Shown in pieces: positions 38,501-42,950 of a stretch of DNA of 64,000 nucleotides. The stretch comes from Stichopus chloronotus. Taxonomy: Eukaryota; Echinodermata; Holothuroidea; Aspidochirotida; Stichopodidae. The DNA is taken from contig SFZH01000008.1 in the NCBI GenBank assembly GCA_021234535.1, positions 2,356,001-2,420,000 on the forward strand. Direction: 5' to 3'. The translations under genes were made by a program, and so were the position numbers. The notes under the pieces are model-generated. The model made no database searches, was not told the origin of the DNA, and saw nothing but the letters and a program-made list of their open reading frames with translations. Position 1 is the stretch's first letter, and every line of letters begins with the position of its first letter.

Positions 38501-39319
38501 ACAAAAATCACCATATTAATTGAGAATTTGATCAATGAATAATGGTGCAATGATCATGACAGAAAGTAAGTTTTTTTCATATCTCGTAAAAATTAACAGT
38601 CTGTTCTAAATTTTGTGACTTTCTCATGGCTTCTCTAATTTAAAAAAGTTTTCATGACTTTTGCAGGCCTGAAAAGTGAAAGTACTGTACCGCATACTGT
38701 ACATGACTTTTCCAGGATGTGGGAACCCTGTATATGTCAAGTGGTTTTACAGTAGTACCTGTTTTTGTACAAGTCTCGATGAATCGTGCCTCAGTTTCAT
38801 TAGTTCATCTTCCACGTCCCGTTTTTCACTGAGAACTCTCTCTAAATCTTTCTTATACTGTTCCAACTCTGATTTCAACTTTTTCTCAGTCTCCTCTTGT
38901 TTCTCCTCTTGTGCATGCAGCTGCTCTCTGATTTTATCTGCCTCGGTCCCGTATATGTCCTTCTCTGCTTGCAGGGCACACAGATTCAGCTTCAGTGTCT
39001 GCACTTGACTCTCCGCTTTGCACACTCTGGTCACAAGGCCCTCGTAACTTTCGTGTAACCGATGAAAATCCGCGTTTCCTGAGGTGTAAGGCGAGATGGG
39101 AGTCATAGCTTTGCTTTCCTTGGCTAAGTGGCTTTTTGTTTGGTTCATCTTTTCAGAGGCAAATCCCAGTTGAGAGAGTTGCTTTATGAGGTTTCCAGTG
39201 TCCTTCTCTGCAATATCAAGCTTCTTATGCAGCAATTCTTCCGTATTTTGGGGACTTTTGTCTTTCAATTTACTTGGAGAAATATGCCTCCTTCTTCTTG
39301 TTCTAGACTCCATAATCAT
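2514..39319 (-). CDS. CCDC150: Coiled-coil domain-containing protein 150-like (19-exon gene model)
   Basis: Spliced gene read on the minus strand. The 19 exons join without a frame break into 3,048 nt, 1,015 residues plus stop; vertebrate CCDC150 is about 1,100 residues. The product is almost entirely heptad-rich coiled coil (Leu, Glu, Lys, Gln, Arg), with no signal peptide or membrane segment. Similarity to vertebrate CCDC150, recalled from family knowledge, is clearest at three places: a SQVQTLKLNLCALQAEKDI stretch near residues 100-130, residues 180-310 (almost gap-free against the vertebrate protein), and an LAYEKGQLQ stretch near residue 422. A segment just after residue 310 is about 130 residues shorter than in vertebrates, so exons may be missing from the model or the protein is truly shorter. 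Two start ATGs lie in frame (39317-39319 and 39311-39313), with an in-frame TAA upstream at 39344-39346. The gene is divergent from NOC2L. Cellular function is poorly known and I do not assign one. Confidence 0.85.
4440..5600 (+). repeat. Tandem array, ~140-148 bp period, about 8 copies (TGACC repeat family)
   Basis: A word close to GAGATCTGTCCAAGCTTCCC recurs near 4553, 4701, 4840, 4981, 5130, 5275, 5415 and 5545, each followed by a 'gagatatcatgtttacaag' type word and by TTGACC...TGACC words. Copies are well diverged. The array ends in CA dinucleotides (5599-5638), as do the related arrays near 24.35 kb and, inverted, near 63.2 kb. Confidence 0.85.
5599..5638 (+). repeat. CA-rich microsatellite at the array end
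   Basis: Imperfect (CA)n immediately following the ~145-bp array. The same arrangement occurs at 24359-24390. Confidence 0.8.
5744..5911 (+). repeat. Degenerate TCTG/TTTC tract
   Basis: Almost pure pyrimidine tetranucleotide repeat (TCTG with TTTC and TCAG variants). The serine/leucine/valine-rich open frame it produces is an artefact of the repeat. Confidence 0.85.
7561..7707 (-). CDS. CCDC150: CCDC150 exon 18
   Basis: 147 nt, phase 0 at both ends. The acceptor reads CATCCTCCAG and the donor TTG|GTGAGT. It encodes residues about 942-990, a charged helix including FERDKIESKSQMKF and ending KKYNNVL. Confidence 0.85.
7708..8378 (-). other. CCDC150 intron 17
   Basis: About 670 bases, AT-rich. 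No repeat, RNA or coding signal recognised. Confidence 0.6.
8379..8567 (-). CDS. CCDC150: CCDC150 exon 17 (EEAKDWF motif)
   Basis: 189 nt, phase 0/0, residues about 879-941. The donor is AGA|GTAAGT. The acceptor was chosen as TTTTTTTGCTGAAAG because it adds ISFHM before EEAKDWF and lines up with the remembered vertebrate segment that reaches EEAHRWF. The alternative acceptor, CATGGAG just before GAAGCC, would drop six residues. The rest is a Gln/Glu/Arg-rich coiled coil. Confidence 0.85.
8568..11415 (-). other. CCDC150 intron 16
   Basis: AT-rich. The only structure noticed is the short tandem set at 10107-10288. The plus-strand open frame at 9489-9833 has no recognisable similarity and is probably chance. 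Confidence 0.6.
10107..10288 (+). repeat. Short tandem repeat, 4 copies of an AGCAATCATGATTGGCTGA core
   Basis: Four copies of the core, at roughly 50-70 bp intervals, are separated by GATCNNT-type words ('atcgatctttatc'). The ATTGGCTGA half resembles an inverted CCAAT box, but inside an intron this is probably coincidental. Confidence 0.75.
11416..11545 (-). CDS. CCDC150: CCDC150 exon 16
   Basis: 130 nt, enters in phase 2 and leaves in phase 0. The acceptor reads CATCACCCAG and the donor GAG|GTATGG. It encodes residues about 835-878, a heptad helix including LRARLNDSELRNSKLEMKL. Its phase forces exon 15 to end at GAAAA|GTACGA. Confidence 0.88.
11685..11834 (+). repeat. (GGA)n polypurine tract, ~150 bp
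   Basis: Nearly uninterrupted GGA/GGGA/GGAA repeats: all purine on the plus strand with rare T. The opposite strand gives long Pro/Ser-rich frames and this strand Glu/Gly/Arg-rich frames; none is a gene. Confidence 0.95.
13085..13290 (-). repeat. Dispersed repeat, copy B (inverted relative to 2040-2205)
   Basis: The reverse complement carries the same ordered words as copy A: GTTAATGTCTAAAA, AATGAGGGCACTTTTTGT, TCTATAAATT and a G/C-rich block. The class is unknown. Confidence 0.45.
14155..14634 (-). CDS. CCDC150: CCDC150 exon 15 (largest internal exon)
   Basis: 480 nt, phase 2 at both ends, residues about 675-834. The acceptor is CTCCCTTCACAG and the donor GAAAA|GTACGA. The other nearby GT (TATTG|GTTAAG) would create TGA on joining exon 16, so it was rejected. 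Long uninterrupted coiled coil with clear heptads (SLQSQLMNQKSLVNKQTQ, LASLRRAHGELASRVSDL). Confidence 0.9.
14635..15552 (-). other. CCDC150 intron 14
   Basis: About 920 bases, no feature recognised. Confidence 0.6.
15553..15722 (-). CDS. CCDC150: CCDC150 exon 14
   Basis: 170 nt, phase 0 in and 2 out, residues about 619-674. The acceptor is CCGCCTCAG. The donor AAGAA|GTTGGT is weak but is the one that fits the phase of exon 15. It encodes a coiled coil including LEELSATNLQLQAALDGLEE. Confidence 0.82.
15723..16309 (-). other. CCDC150 intron 13
   Basis: About 590 bases; nothing recognised. Confidence 0.6.
16310..16403 (-). CDS. CCDC150: CCDC150 exon 13
   Basis: 94 nt, phase 2 in and 0 out, residues about 587-618, including NLHLLRDNLQKLQANERSKE. 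The acceptor is CTGGATAG and the donor AAG|GTAAAA. Phases agree with both neighbours. Confidence 0.85.
16404..17681 (-). other. CCDC150 intron 12
   Basis: Its first half is the 26-bp minisatellite; the remainder is AT-rich without a recognised feature. Confidence 0.6.
16434..17000 (+). repeat. 26-bp minisatellite, ~20 copies
   Basis: The unit is close to CTGAACAGTGCAATGGGG followed by AACATGTA. Copies vary at a few sites and some are shortened. The minus strand is open in three frames because 26 is not a multiple of 3, which yields Cys/Phe/His-rich frames that are not genes. Confidence 0.93.
17682..17851 (-). CDS. CCDC150: CCDC150 exon 12
   Basis: 170 nt, phase 0 in and 2 out, residues about 531-586. 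The acceptor is TTCCCTCAAG and the donor GAGAG|GTATTA. It includes LADAQADHSKMAAMLDSVM and LQIELGRKDRELSSV, a pattern I associate with the CCDC150 C-terminal half. Confidence 0.88.
17852..19419 (-). other. CCDC150 intron 11
   Basis: About 1.57 kb, AT-rich. No repeats or exons recognised. Confidence 0.6.
19420..19548 (-). CDS. CCDC150: CCDC150 exon 11
   Basis: 129 nt, phase 0/0, residues about 488-530, including FEMAIQARDAAMKETEGL. The acceptor is CCTTTCTCCAG and the donor AAG|GTAAGC. Confidence 0.88.
19815..20012. mobile_element. Possible small DNA-transposon remnant with CAGGTCC...GGTCCTG ends
   Basis: The left end reads CAGGTCC and the right end GGTCCTG, a short imperfect inverted pair. 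Inside is a self-complementary GGGGGTTCAAACAAACCCCC and later a TGAACCCCCCC. No convincing target duplication was seen. This could also be an unrelated G/C-rich repeat. Confidence 0.35.
20542..21023. mobile_element. hAT (Charlie-like) non-autonomous element, 482 bp
   Basis: The left end is CATTGGTTCTCAAAGTG; the right end reads CAGTTTGAGAACCACTA, whose complement is TAGTGGTTCTCAAACTG. Such TIRs (CAGTGGTTCTCAA type) are typical of Charlie-like hAT elements. Flanking 8-mers agree only partly, as expected for an old insertion. No transposase frame remains. Confidence 0.65.
21429..21787. mobile_element. TTAA-flanked MITE, copy 2 (359 bp)
   Basis: Begins TTAAAGGGAAATAAAGGC and ends CACCCTGTTTCCCTTTAA: inverted termini bounded by TTAA. 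It is homologous along its length to the element at 28066-28413 in the same orientation (shared TAGCCTTCTTTTCAAGAAAT, CACATGCATAATCTT and AAAGCTATTTTCTTTGCATG). TTAA duplication is known for the piggyBac and Kolobok superfamilies; which one applies is undecided. Confidence 0.8.
21850..21912 (-). CDS. CCDC150: CCDC150 exon 10
   Basis: 63 nt, phase 0/0, residues about 467-487: TNEELTASQVLVHQLRSQ and flank. The acceptor is CTTCCAACAG and the donor CAG|GTAACC. It aligns with the vertebrate segment after the LAYENGKLQ region. Confidence 0.88.
22280..23030 (+). repeat. Tandem array, ~144-bp period, ~5 copies, with AGGTCA direct repeats
   Basis: AGTATGACATCAGTCACAGT-type words recur near 22376, 22501, 22645, 22790 and 22935. 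Each is followed by an 'gagatannntg' word, a TTGACCTCTGGTGACCTC word and a TGACCTTTGACCTCCACC word. The family is the same as at 4440-5600, but with a different subvariant. Confidence 0.9.
22439..22451 (-). promoter_or_regulatory. Perfect DR1-type nuclear-receptor word (AGGTCAAAGGTCA), one of five
   Basis: Plus TGACCTTTGACCT is the complement of AGGTCA-A-AGGTCA, the textbook DR1 element for HNF4, RXR heterodimers and COUP-TF. Perfect copies also lie at 22582-22594, 22727-22739, 23943-23955 and 24233-24245. Copies with the other spacer base (TGACCTCTGACCT) lie at 4485-4497, 22871-22883 and 24088-24100. The sequence match is certain; regulatory use is not shown. Confidence 0.4.
23918..24350 (+). 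repeat. Tandem array, 145-bp period, 3 near-identical copies
   Basis: Starts (CTTTTGCCCCCAGT) lie near 23920, 24066 and 24211. The copies share GACCTCCACCAAAAACAATA, CTACATACCAAGTTTGACTT and TTTCATCGGACTTTCC and differ at only a few bases, so this array is much younger than, or more homogenised than, its relatives. Confidence 0.93.
24359..24390 (+). repeat. CA-rich tail of the 145-bp array
   Basis: Imperfect (CA)n directly after the third copy, as at 5599-5638. Confidence 0.8.
25467..25658 (-). CDS. CCDC150: CCDC150 exon 9 (LAYEKGQLQ core)
   Basis: 192 nt, phase 0/0, residues about 403-466. The acceptor is CTTTCTCTCAG and the donor AAG|GTGAGC. KQRLAYEKGQLQERL matches the vertebrate NKLAYENGKLQ segment, and TENKHLRKTKTALEG matches the following NDHLRK segment. 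This is one of the best anchors for the family call. Confidence 0.93.
25659..25960 (-). other. CCDC150 intron 8
   Basis: 302 bases. It contains a directly repeated CTCATTTGAGTGAGTG (about 25702 and 25719) followed by the self-complementary GGTGGATCTTGATCCACC at 25737-25754. No other feature. Confidence 0.6.
25961..26053 (-). CDS. CCDC150: CCDC150 exon 8
   Basis: 93 nt, phase 0/0, residues about 372-402: MEIDVLKREIQTSEAEKRRL and following. The acceptor is TGTCCTTCAG and the donor GAG|GTCAGA, a slightly weak donor. Confidence 0.85.
26054..27580 (-). other. CCDC150 intron 7
   Basis: About 1.5 kb, with the foldback at 27371-27499. No exon recognised, although vertebrate CCDC150 has extra residues in this part of the protein. 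Confidence 0.55.
27371..27499. repeat. Palindromic foldback, ~129 bp
   Basis: The two halves are inverted copies. The left reads CTGTGCATTAATTGTGGAAT and ATAATGCAC; the right half, complemented, reads CTGTGTATTACATGTAGGAT and ATAATGCAC. A further pair is CAGGGTTAATG / CAGGGGTCAATG. The arms, about 60 bp at roughly three-quarters identity by eye, nearly meet at the centre. Probably a small palindromic MITE. Confidence 0.75.
27581..27664 (-). CDS. CCDC150: CCDC150 exon 7
   Basis: 84 nt, phase 0/0, residues about 344-371, including ALSKLSENASKMKDEHSSVL. The acceptor is TTTCCCTTTCAG and the donor AGG|GTGAGT. Confidence 0.88.
27665..28722 (-). other. CCDC150 intron 6
   Basis: Contains the TTAA-flanked MITE copy 1. 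The minus-strand open frame at 28504-28710 has no matching splice borders and is not called. Confidence 0.6.
28066..28413. mobile_element. TTAA-flanked MITE, copy 1 (348 bp)
   Basis: Begins TTAAAGGGAAATAGGGC and ends GCCCTATTTCCTTTAA. These are 16-17 bp inverted termini with a single-base deletion on the right, both bounded by TTAA. It is homologous in the same orientation to 21429-21787 and has no coding content. Confidence 0.85.
28723..28821 (-). CDS. CCDC150: CCDC150 exon 6
   Basis: 99 nt, phase 0/0, residues about 311-343, including RIDLQQELEELKAKYKMLEM. The acceptor is CATTAAAG and the donor CAG|GTAAGG. Upstream of this exon the vertebrate protein has about 130 more residues than this model. 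Confidence 0.85.
28822..30133 (-). other. CCDC150 intron 5
   Basis: About 1.3 kb, AT-rich. No exon, repeat or RNA recognised. It is the most likely place for coding exons missing relative to vertebrates, but I could not find any. Confidence 0.5.
30134..30177 (-). CDS. CCDC150: CCDC150 exon 5 (44-nt microexon)
   Basis: 44 nt, phase 1 in and 0 out, encoding MRDIRLAETLRENQ after a split Gly. The acceptor is TTCCTTTGATAG and the donor CAG|GTATGT. Its length plus that of exon 4 (130 nt) restores phase, and the peptide lines up with the vertebrate SRDDLISKLVEENK. Confidence 0.85.
30178..31764 (-). other. CCDC150 intron 4
   Basis: Carries the 14-bp minisatellite (31083-31511). Otherwise AT-rich and without a recognised exon. 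Confidence 0.6.
31083..31511 (+). repeat. 14-bp minisatellite, ~28 copies, with an internal hairpin
   Basis: The unit is close to TAGCATGGTGACGG, CAGCGTGGTGACGG at the left. Neighbouring copies often alternate GACAC and GACGG, giving a 28-bp higher-order unit. Copies 31161-31173 and 31186-31198 are perfect inverted 13-mers around a 12-base loop. The composition shifts from GC-rich (left) to AT-richer (right) copies. Confidence 0.93.
31765..31894 (-). CDS. CCDC150: CCDC150 exon 4
   Basis: 130 nt, phase 0 in and 1 out, residues about 253-295, including MQKLIKVYTRVTEDNEKIRE and ending KKLSAEL. The acceptor is TTGTGTCCTTCAG and the donor TTAG|GTAAAT. Confidence 0.9.
31895..36317 (-). other. CCDC150 intron 3
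   Basis: The longest intron but one. It holds an antisense DDE-transposase-like pseudogene (33930-35695). A plus-strand open frame at 33377-33688 (103 codons) precedes it; I do not recognise its product and cannot tell whether it belonged to the same element. Confidence 0.6.
33930..35695 (+). pseudogene. Decayed DDE-transposase-like gene with C-terminal C2H2 finger
   Basis: Read on the plus strand, antisense to CCDC150. Fragments in order: NAHYYSVRVKVTLEFA; SFDNKDK; RKFFMTEDYPNYNDHDFP (codons from about 34050); a possible intron (GT at 34357, AG at 34740-34741); a VGVFIVDGCADYN segment; GFSAQNPIEHLWATITNKL; KYNEEYLFMIRHMDRRYRTL; and a finger CQLC...RRHHNSLMH at 35600-35668. The likely D-D-E residues are at 34142-34144, 34883-34885 and 35017-35019. 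This matches, from memory, an uncharacterised animal family with a DDE core and a terminal zinc finger. It is broken: in-frame stops near 34040, 34185 and 34931, frame changes near 34750, 34940 and 35150, and TAA at 35501-35503 before the finger. No terminal inverted repeats were found. Confidence 0.75.
36318..36434 (-). CDS. CCDC150: CCDC150 exon 3
   Basis: 117 nt, phase 0/0, residues about 214-252, including SLRKSLEDSHSALLQRIQDT and ending VVEKERNE. The acceptor is TTGACTTTCAG and the donor GAG|GTAATA. It aligns gap-free with vertebrate CCDC150 (ESLEKSASAMLLKIQEMG region). Confidence 0.93.
36435..37961 (-). other. CCDC150 intron 2
   Basis: Contains the 46-bp tandem repeat; otherwise no feature. 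Confidence 0.6.
37291..37520 (+). repeat. 46-bp tandem repeat, 5 copies
   Basis: Unit starts at 37291, 37337, 37383, 37429 and 37475. Each reads CAATGACTGATAACAATGAC, then CCACCCACAACACCCACCAT, then TCATGA, with one or two substitutions. The near-identity implies recent expansion. Confidence 0.95.
37962..38039 (-). CDS. CCDC150: CCDC150 exon 2
   Basis: 78 nt, phase 0/0, residues about 188-213, including SSEAQHVQEEDKMTNQRMAR. The acceptor is GCTTTTCAG and the donor GAG|GTATTA. Confidence 0.9.
38040..38758 (-). other. CCDC150 intron 1 (coding)
   Basis: 719 bases, almost half occupied by the hAT-like element at 38442-38730, whose right end lies only 28 bases from the exon 1 splice donor. Confidence 0.65.
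38442..38730. mobile_element. hAT-like MITE (CAGGG...CCCTG), 289 bp
   Basis: The right end reads ATGACTTTTCCAGG ATGTGGGAACCCTG and the left end CAGGGCTCATG with a later GTCATGGTTTTTCCATGAC. The right terminus resembles that of the 52876-53758 element (GTGGGAACCCT). Flanking 8-mers (AAATATGC / GTATATGT) match at 5 of 8 positions. The left end is decayed, so the call rests mainly on the right end. Confidence 0.5.
38759..39319 (-). CDS. CCDC150: CCDC150 exon 1 (first coding exon)
   Basis: 561 nt, 187 codons, ending in phase 0 at CAG|GTACTA. It opens MIMESRTRRRRHISPSKL, a basic and Ser/Pro-containing head, followed by coiled coil from about residue 25. The start could be the first or the third codon; an in-frame TAA precedes them. 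A possible acceptor (TTGATCCTAG) sits four bases 5' of the ATG, so the 5' UTR may be spliced. SQVQTLKLNLCALQAEKDI matches the vertebrate LMQSLKMNIFRLQTEKDL block. Confidence 0.9.
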
Positions 39320-41889
39320 CCACCTAGGATCAAAGTCCGGAGTTTAACGATTAAATCTACACAATAGCCTTGGTTAAGTCTTACAACATCAATGTTACAG
39401 CTGCTAAATGAGACGCCATATTTTATAGAACAACAAAAACTGAAGGAGCCTTGAGCTGTCAAGATTTATTTCTCACTGAAATTAAAGTAATGTCATGAAA
39501 TCTTAAGAAACTGCAAACATAGTACACGTAAATAGAGTAATTAGGGAAAACGAACTTTAGCACAACATCCGCCAAACTCCCGGAATTCTGGCAGACAAAA
39601 CCTTACTCAGCCTCACCATGAACTTCACTTGAACAGGCCAATGAAAATATAGCACTAATGCATATTAACTAGGTAAAAACAGCTGATCACAGTTGCACTG
39701 TACATCACAAGGTACACAAGTAAAGGGGAGTCGCGCACGAGTTGTACAATAAATTGTGTGCTACAATGCCTCTACCTAGTACTACATCATTGATGGTAGA
39801 GCTGTGTGTAATGTTTGTAACATATGTTTGTACTATACGGTTTGTACTATATTAATGAGTAGAGAAAATATTATGACTTCACAATGAATTTTTAGCATAA
39901 AAGAAGTTACATTCTCAGGTACCCGGGTACATGACCAACATACTAACGACTGTGGGTACCCAGGTATAAACTTTTGAACCCAGAAAAGGTCCCACCATTT
40001 TTCAGTCGGACCACAGTCAATCCCATAGTGTGTCACTCTAACATAAGGAGCTCACCATGCTACACTGCTATGCTTCACATTAAAAACTGCCCAAGGTACA
40101 TTTGAGGTTTGGTACAGGGCTCAAAGTAAGCTGGAAGAAGGGCAAAGCCAAAATGAACAAACTGGCTAAAGGTCTTTGTTATTATAGCAACTGAGAGTTT
40201 AATAACTTACGTAACTAGTGTGCTAGTGCCTTAGCTGTATACACTGTAGTTCCACATCAATGCAAAATTGACACACTTCTTCCAACGATCAGTCCAAGGA
40301 CACTTAAAATTGCCTTCAAAATCATTCCTGTTGAAAGATTGTAATTAGATGAGTTTTCCAATTGGGACTACACTAATGTTCAATGCTGACGACAAATGTT
40401 AGCTATCGGTAATCATAGGGCAAGATATTGTGAGATATGGGCTATTTAGTCATTTCCAGGTGGCTGGAAACGTTGTTGCCATGATGCAATGGCATGCAGC
40501 AGTAGAATACAGAGGTATCAGAAAGAGGTGATCTTGGTGATTAGACTTCCATAAAGTTATTTTTTATTTGATTCGCACATTAATGAGAATTTGATGACCA
40601 TAAATGACAGATGATTAGTACAAGCTGCTAGACAAAACTAACGGAGAACAACAAAGTTACAGTGAAACAAGAGTAGAGACAAAAGTTTTGACAAAGATTA
40701 GCTCACGAGTGATGCTGGCTTTTTCAAGTTTGAAGCCCAGGAGCCTGGGGGTCACAAGTTGGAGTCATAATGTCAACCAATGGAAAACATCAATTTTGAG
40801 AAATAGTATTCATGACACTAAGATAGTCTGACAGTTTAAAGTAAACCTTTGTCTGGTTTTTACCACAGATGCAAATGAAAATGTTACTAAATTTGCAGGT
40901 AAAGGATAAAGTTGACCCAAATTTCAAAATCGTCATCTCTGCAAGATACAGAGGCCTATAATGAACATACCATAAGTAATTATAAGGCGCTCAATGGGCA
41001 TATGCTCATCATGTAGGGTTCAAATTTGATGGGTGTCCGATTGTCCAGGACAACTTAAAATTTCAACAAGCAAACATGTCGTCAGAGATCCCATTAGCAA
41101 TATGCTGCATCTCTGCAGTTTCATCTACCCTCTCCCCTGACTTATTTCTAATTAAATCTCTTGTGCAAAACAAGCTTTCAAGACACTATAGACCACAACT
41201 TTCCTTTTCAACAAGTTGTTGGAACTGCTTGCTAAACTAAGTTTACTATTCGAGATTAGACATCCACCTCTGCAGAGATGAGCAAGGTGGGAGAGGACGA
41301 CTCATGCTCTGCTAAACAAAGTCCAAAAAACCTGCCGAGACAGGCGCAGGGTGGGGTTTTCAGTTTTCAGATGGTGCAACATAACAGTAATGGGGAAATT
41401 AATGGCATGAAAAGTTGGTGGAACAAGGGAAAATTTCTCCCCTGTAAGAATTAAACAGTAGCTTGTTTTTATCTGATTCAAGACTCACTGTAAGGCCCTA
41501 CTGCTCTAAAATCAACTTCTTTTCAACTTTTATCATTTCAGTAATAGTACATGGTACAGTAAAAGCCTGTGGGAGAAACGAGAGAAGTGAAAACTGCAAA
41601 GGAAAGAGGATAGAAGAGGATTCAAACTGAGGATATCAAGCTAACAGTTGCATCATAAGTCTTACAGTAAGCCTTACGCACTACGCAACAAGAGCGCATT
41701 TGGTCATTGGCTGTTCAAAGATGCATTAAAATACCTACAATCCAACCTAGTCATTTAAATATTATTAACATTTATGTCTAATTTGCTTATTGAAAAACAA
41801 AGAAACTATACATAACTATCTGCAATCTGCGCTATTTCTAGCAGGCAATTAATGCAACCAGTATAGTACATACACCAAACTTCGCGCAC

Positions 41890-42281
41890 TGCCAAACTTC
41901 GCGCACCCCTAGAAAATAAGCCCTAAAATTCGATGACCTAAGTAGCTGGACAAATTTGTGACTACAGTGCCTTGAAATGACTGAAAAGAAAGCTGAAACA
42001 CTGTTTATTTAATCGCCCTTGCCTGGTTAGTCAACTTTACGGTACTGCATTTACATAGTTGATGTAGGCTAGGCCTAGAGCATCCTATTCACAGTTTCTG
42101 CCGAATGTTGCAAATTTTCAAATCATGATTTTGACTCTTCAGTGGAAGTTTTCCTGACCATTTTTGTTGCTAGCTTGTTCACAGGTTTTTGTTGTAGGTT
42201 TAGGCACAGGGTTTGTTTAAAAGGACATTCTTCATGTAATGATTGTCATGCTAACGATAGTAAGATGCGCGAAGTTTGGCA
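41890..42281. repeat. Perfect 16-bp inverted repeat, arms 361 bp apart
   Basis: TGCCAAACTTCGCGCA at 41890-41905 recurs inverted as TGCGCGAAGTTTGGCA at 42266-42281. Another direct CCAAACTTCGCGCA sits just left (about 41877) and a degenerate GATGCGTGAAGTTT near 42463. The repeat could mark the ends of a ~390-bp element or be repeated protein-binding sites upstream of CCDC150. Confidence 0.75.
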
Positions 42282-42940
42282 GGTTTACATCGTATCGTTA
42301 ACCAAGTAAAGGTTGCTTAAAATAACAGATTTCGAGGTACAATCCATGGCATATTGGATCGAATTACTACTAAAATTGAATTTTAGACTTGCGAAAACAA
42401 GATATATGATTTTCAGGGATTTTGAATTAACAACAGCTAGAAATTCCAAGGTTTTTATGTTAGATGCGTGAAGTTTCATACATCCATGCTACTACCAGTA
42501 AACCACAAGTAAGGCTCCTTCATTCATATCATTGTCTATTGTATGCAAGCCAAATTTAGTTTATGCCCGGAAACATGATTGTCTAAAATTTTCTAAAAAT
42601 CGATCGAGACCTGACGATGAGGCCTAGGTTCTGGATCTTGCTTTGAGCTATGGATATATTGGAAATGGCCTCACAATATGGGCTACGGGCCTAGAGGCAA
42701 ATTTGTTAGTTGTAGTGTTATACAATAGGCCTACTCTCGCATTGGCTAGCCTACATAAGTTGTACGACTTGTCAAAAGTTAGAACTCAGTGGTAGCTACA
42801 GTAGTCTACTGTGTAAACCATATCTGCGAATAAATAACGGCCTAAACGTTTACTGTAATTTATGGGTATGACTATGAGCCTTACCTAGGCTAGAGTAAGC
42901 TTAAACCTACTGTACCAGTCACCACATAAACGGTGGGCAA

Positions 42941-42950
42941 CTTACCTGCT
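42941..42950 (-). promoter_or_regulatory. CCDC150: Candidate 5' UTR splice donor of CCDC150
   Basis: The minus strand reads AGCAG|GTAAGTT, a near-ideal donor (cut between 42946 and 42945), 3.6 kb upstream of the start codon. With the acceptor TTGATCCTAG just before the ATG it would give a non-coding first exon. Only the consensus supports it. Confidence 0.35.
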
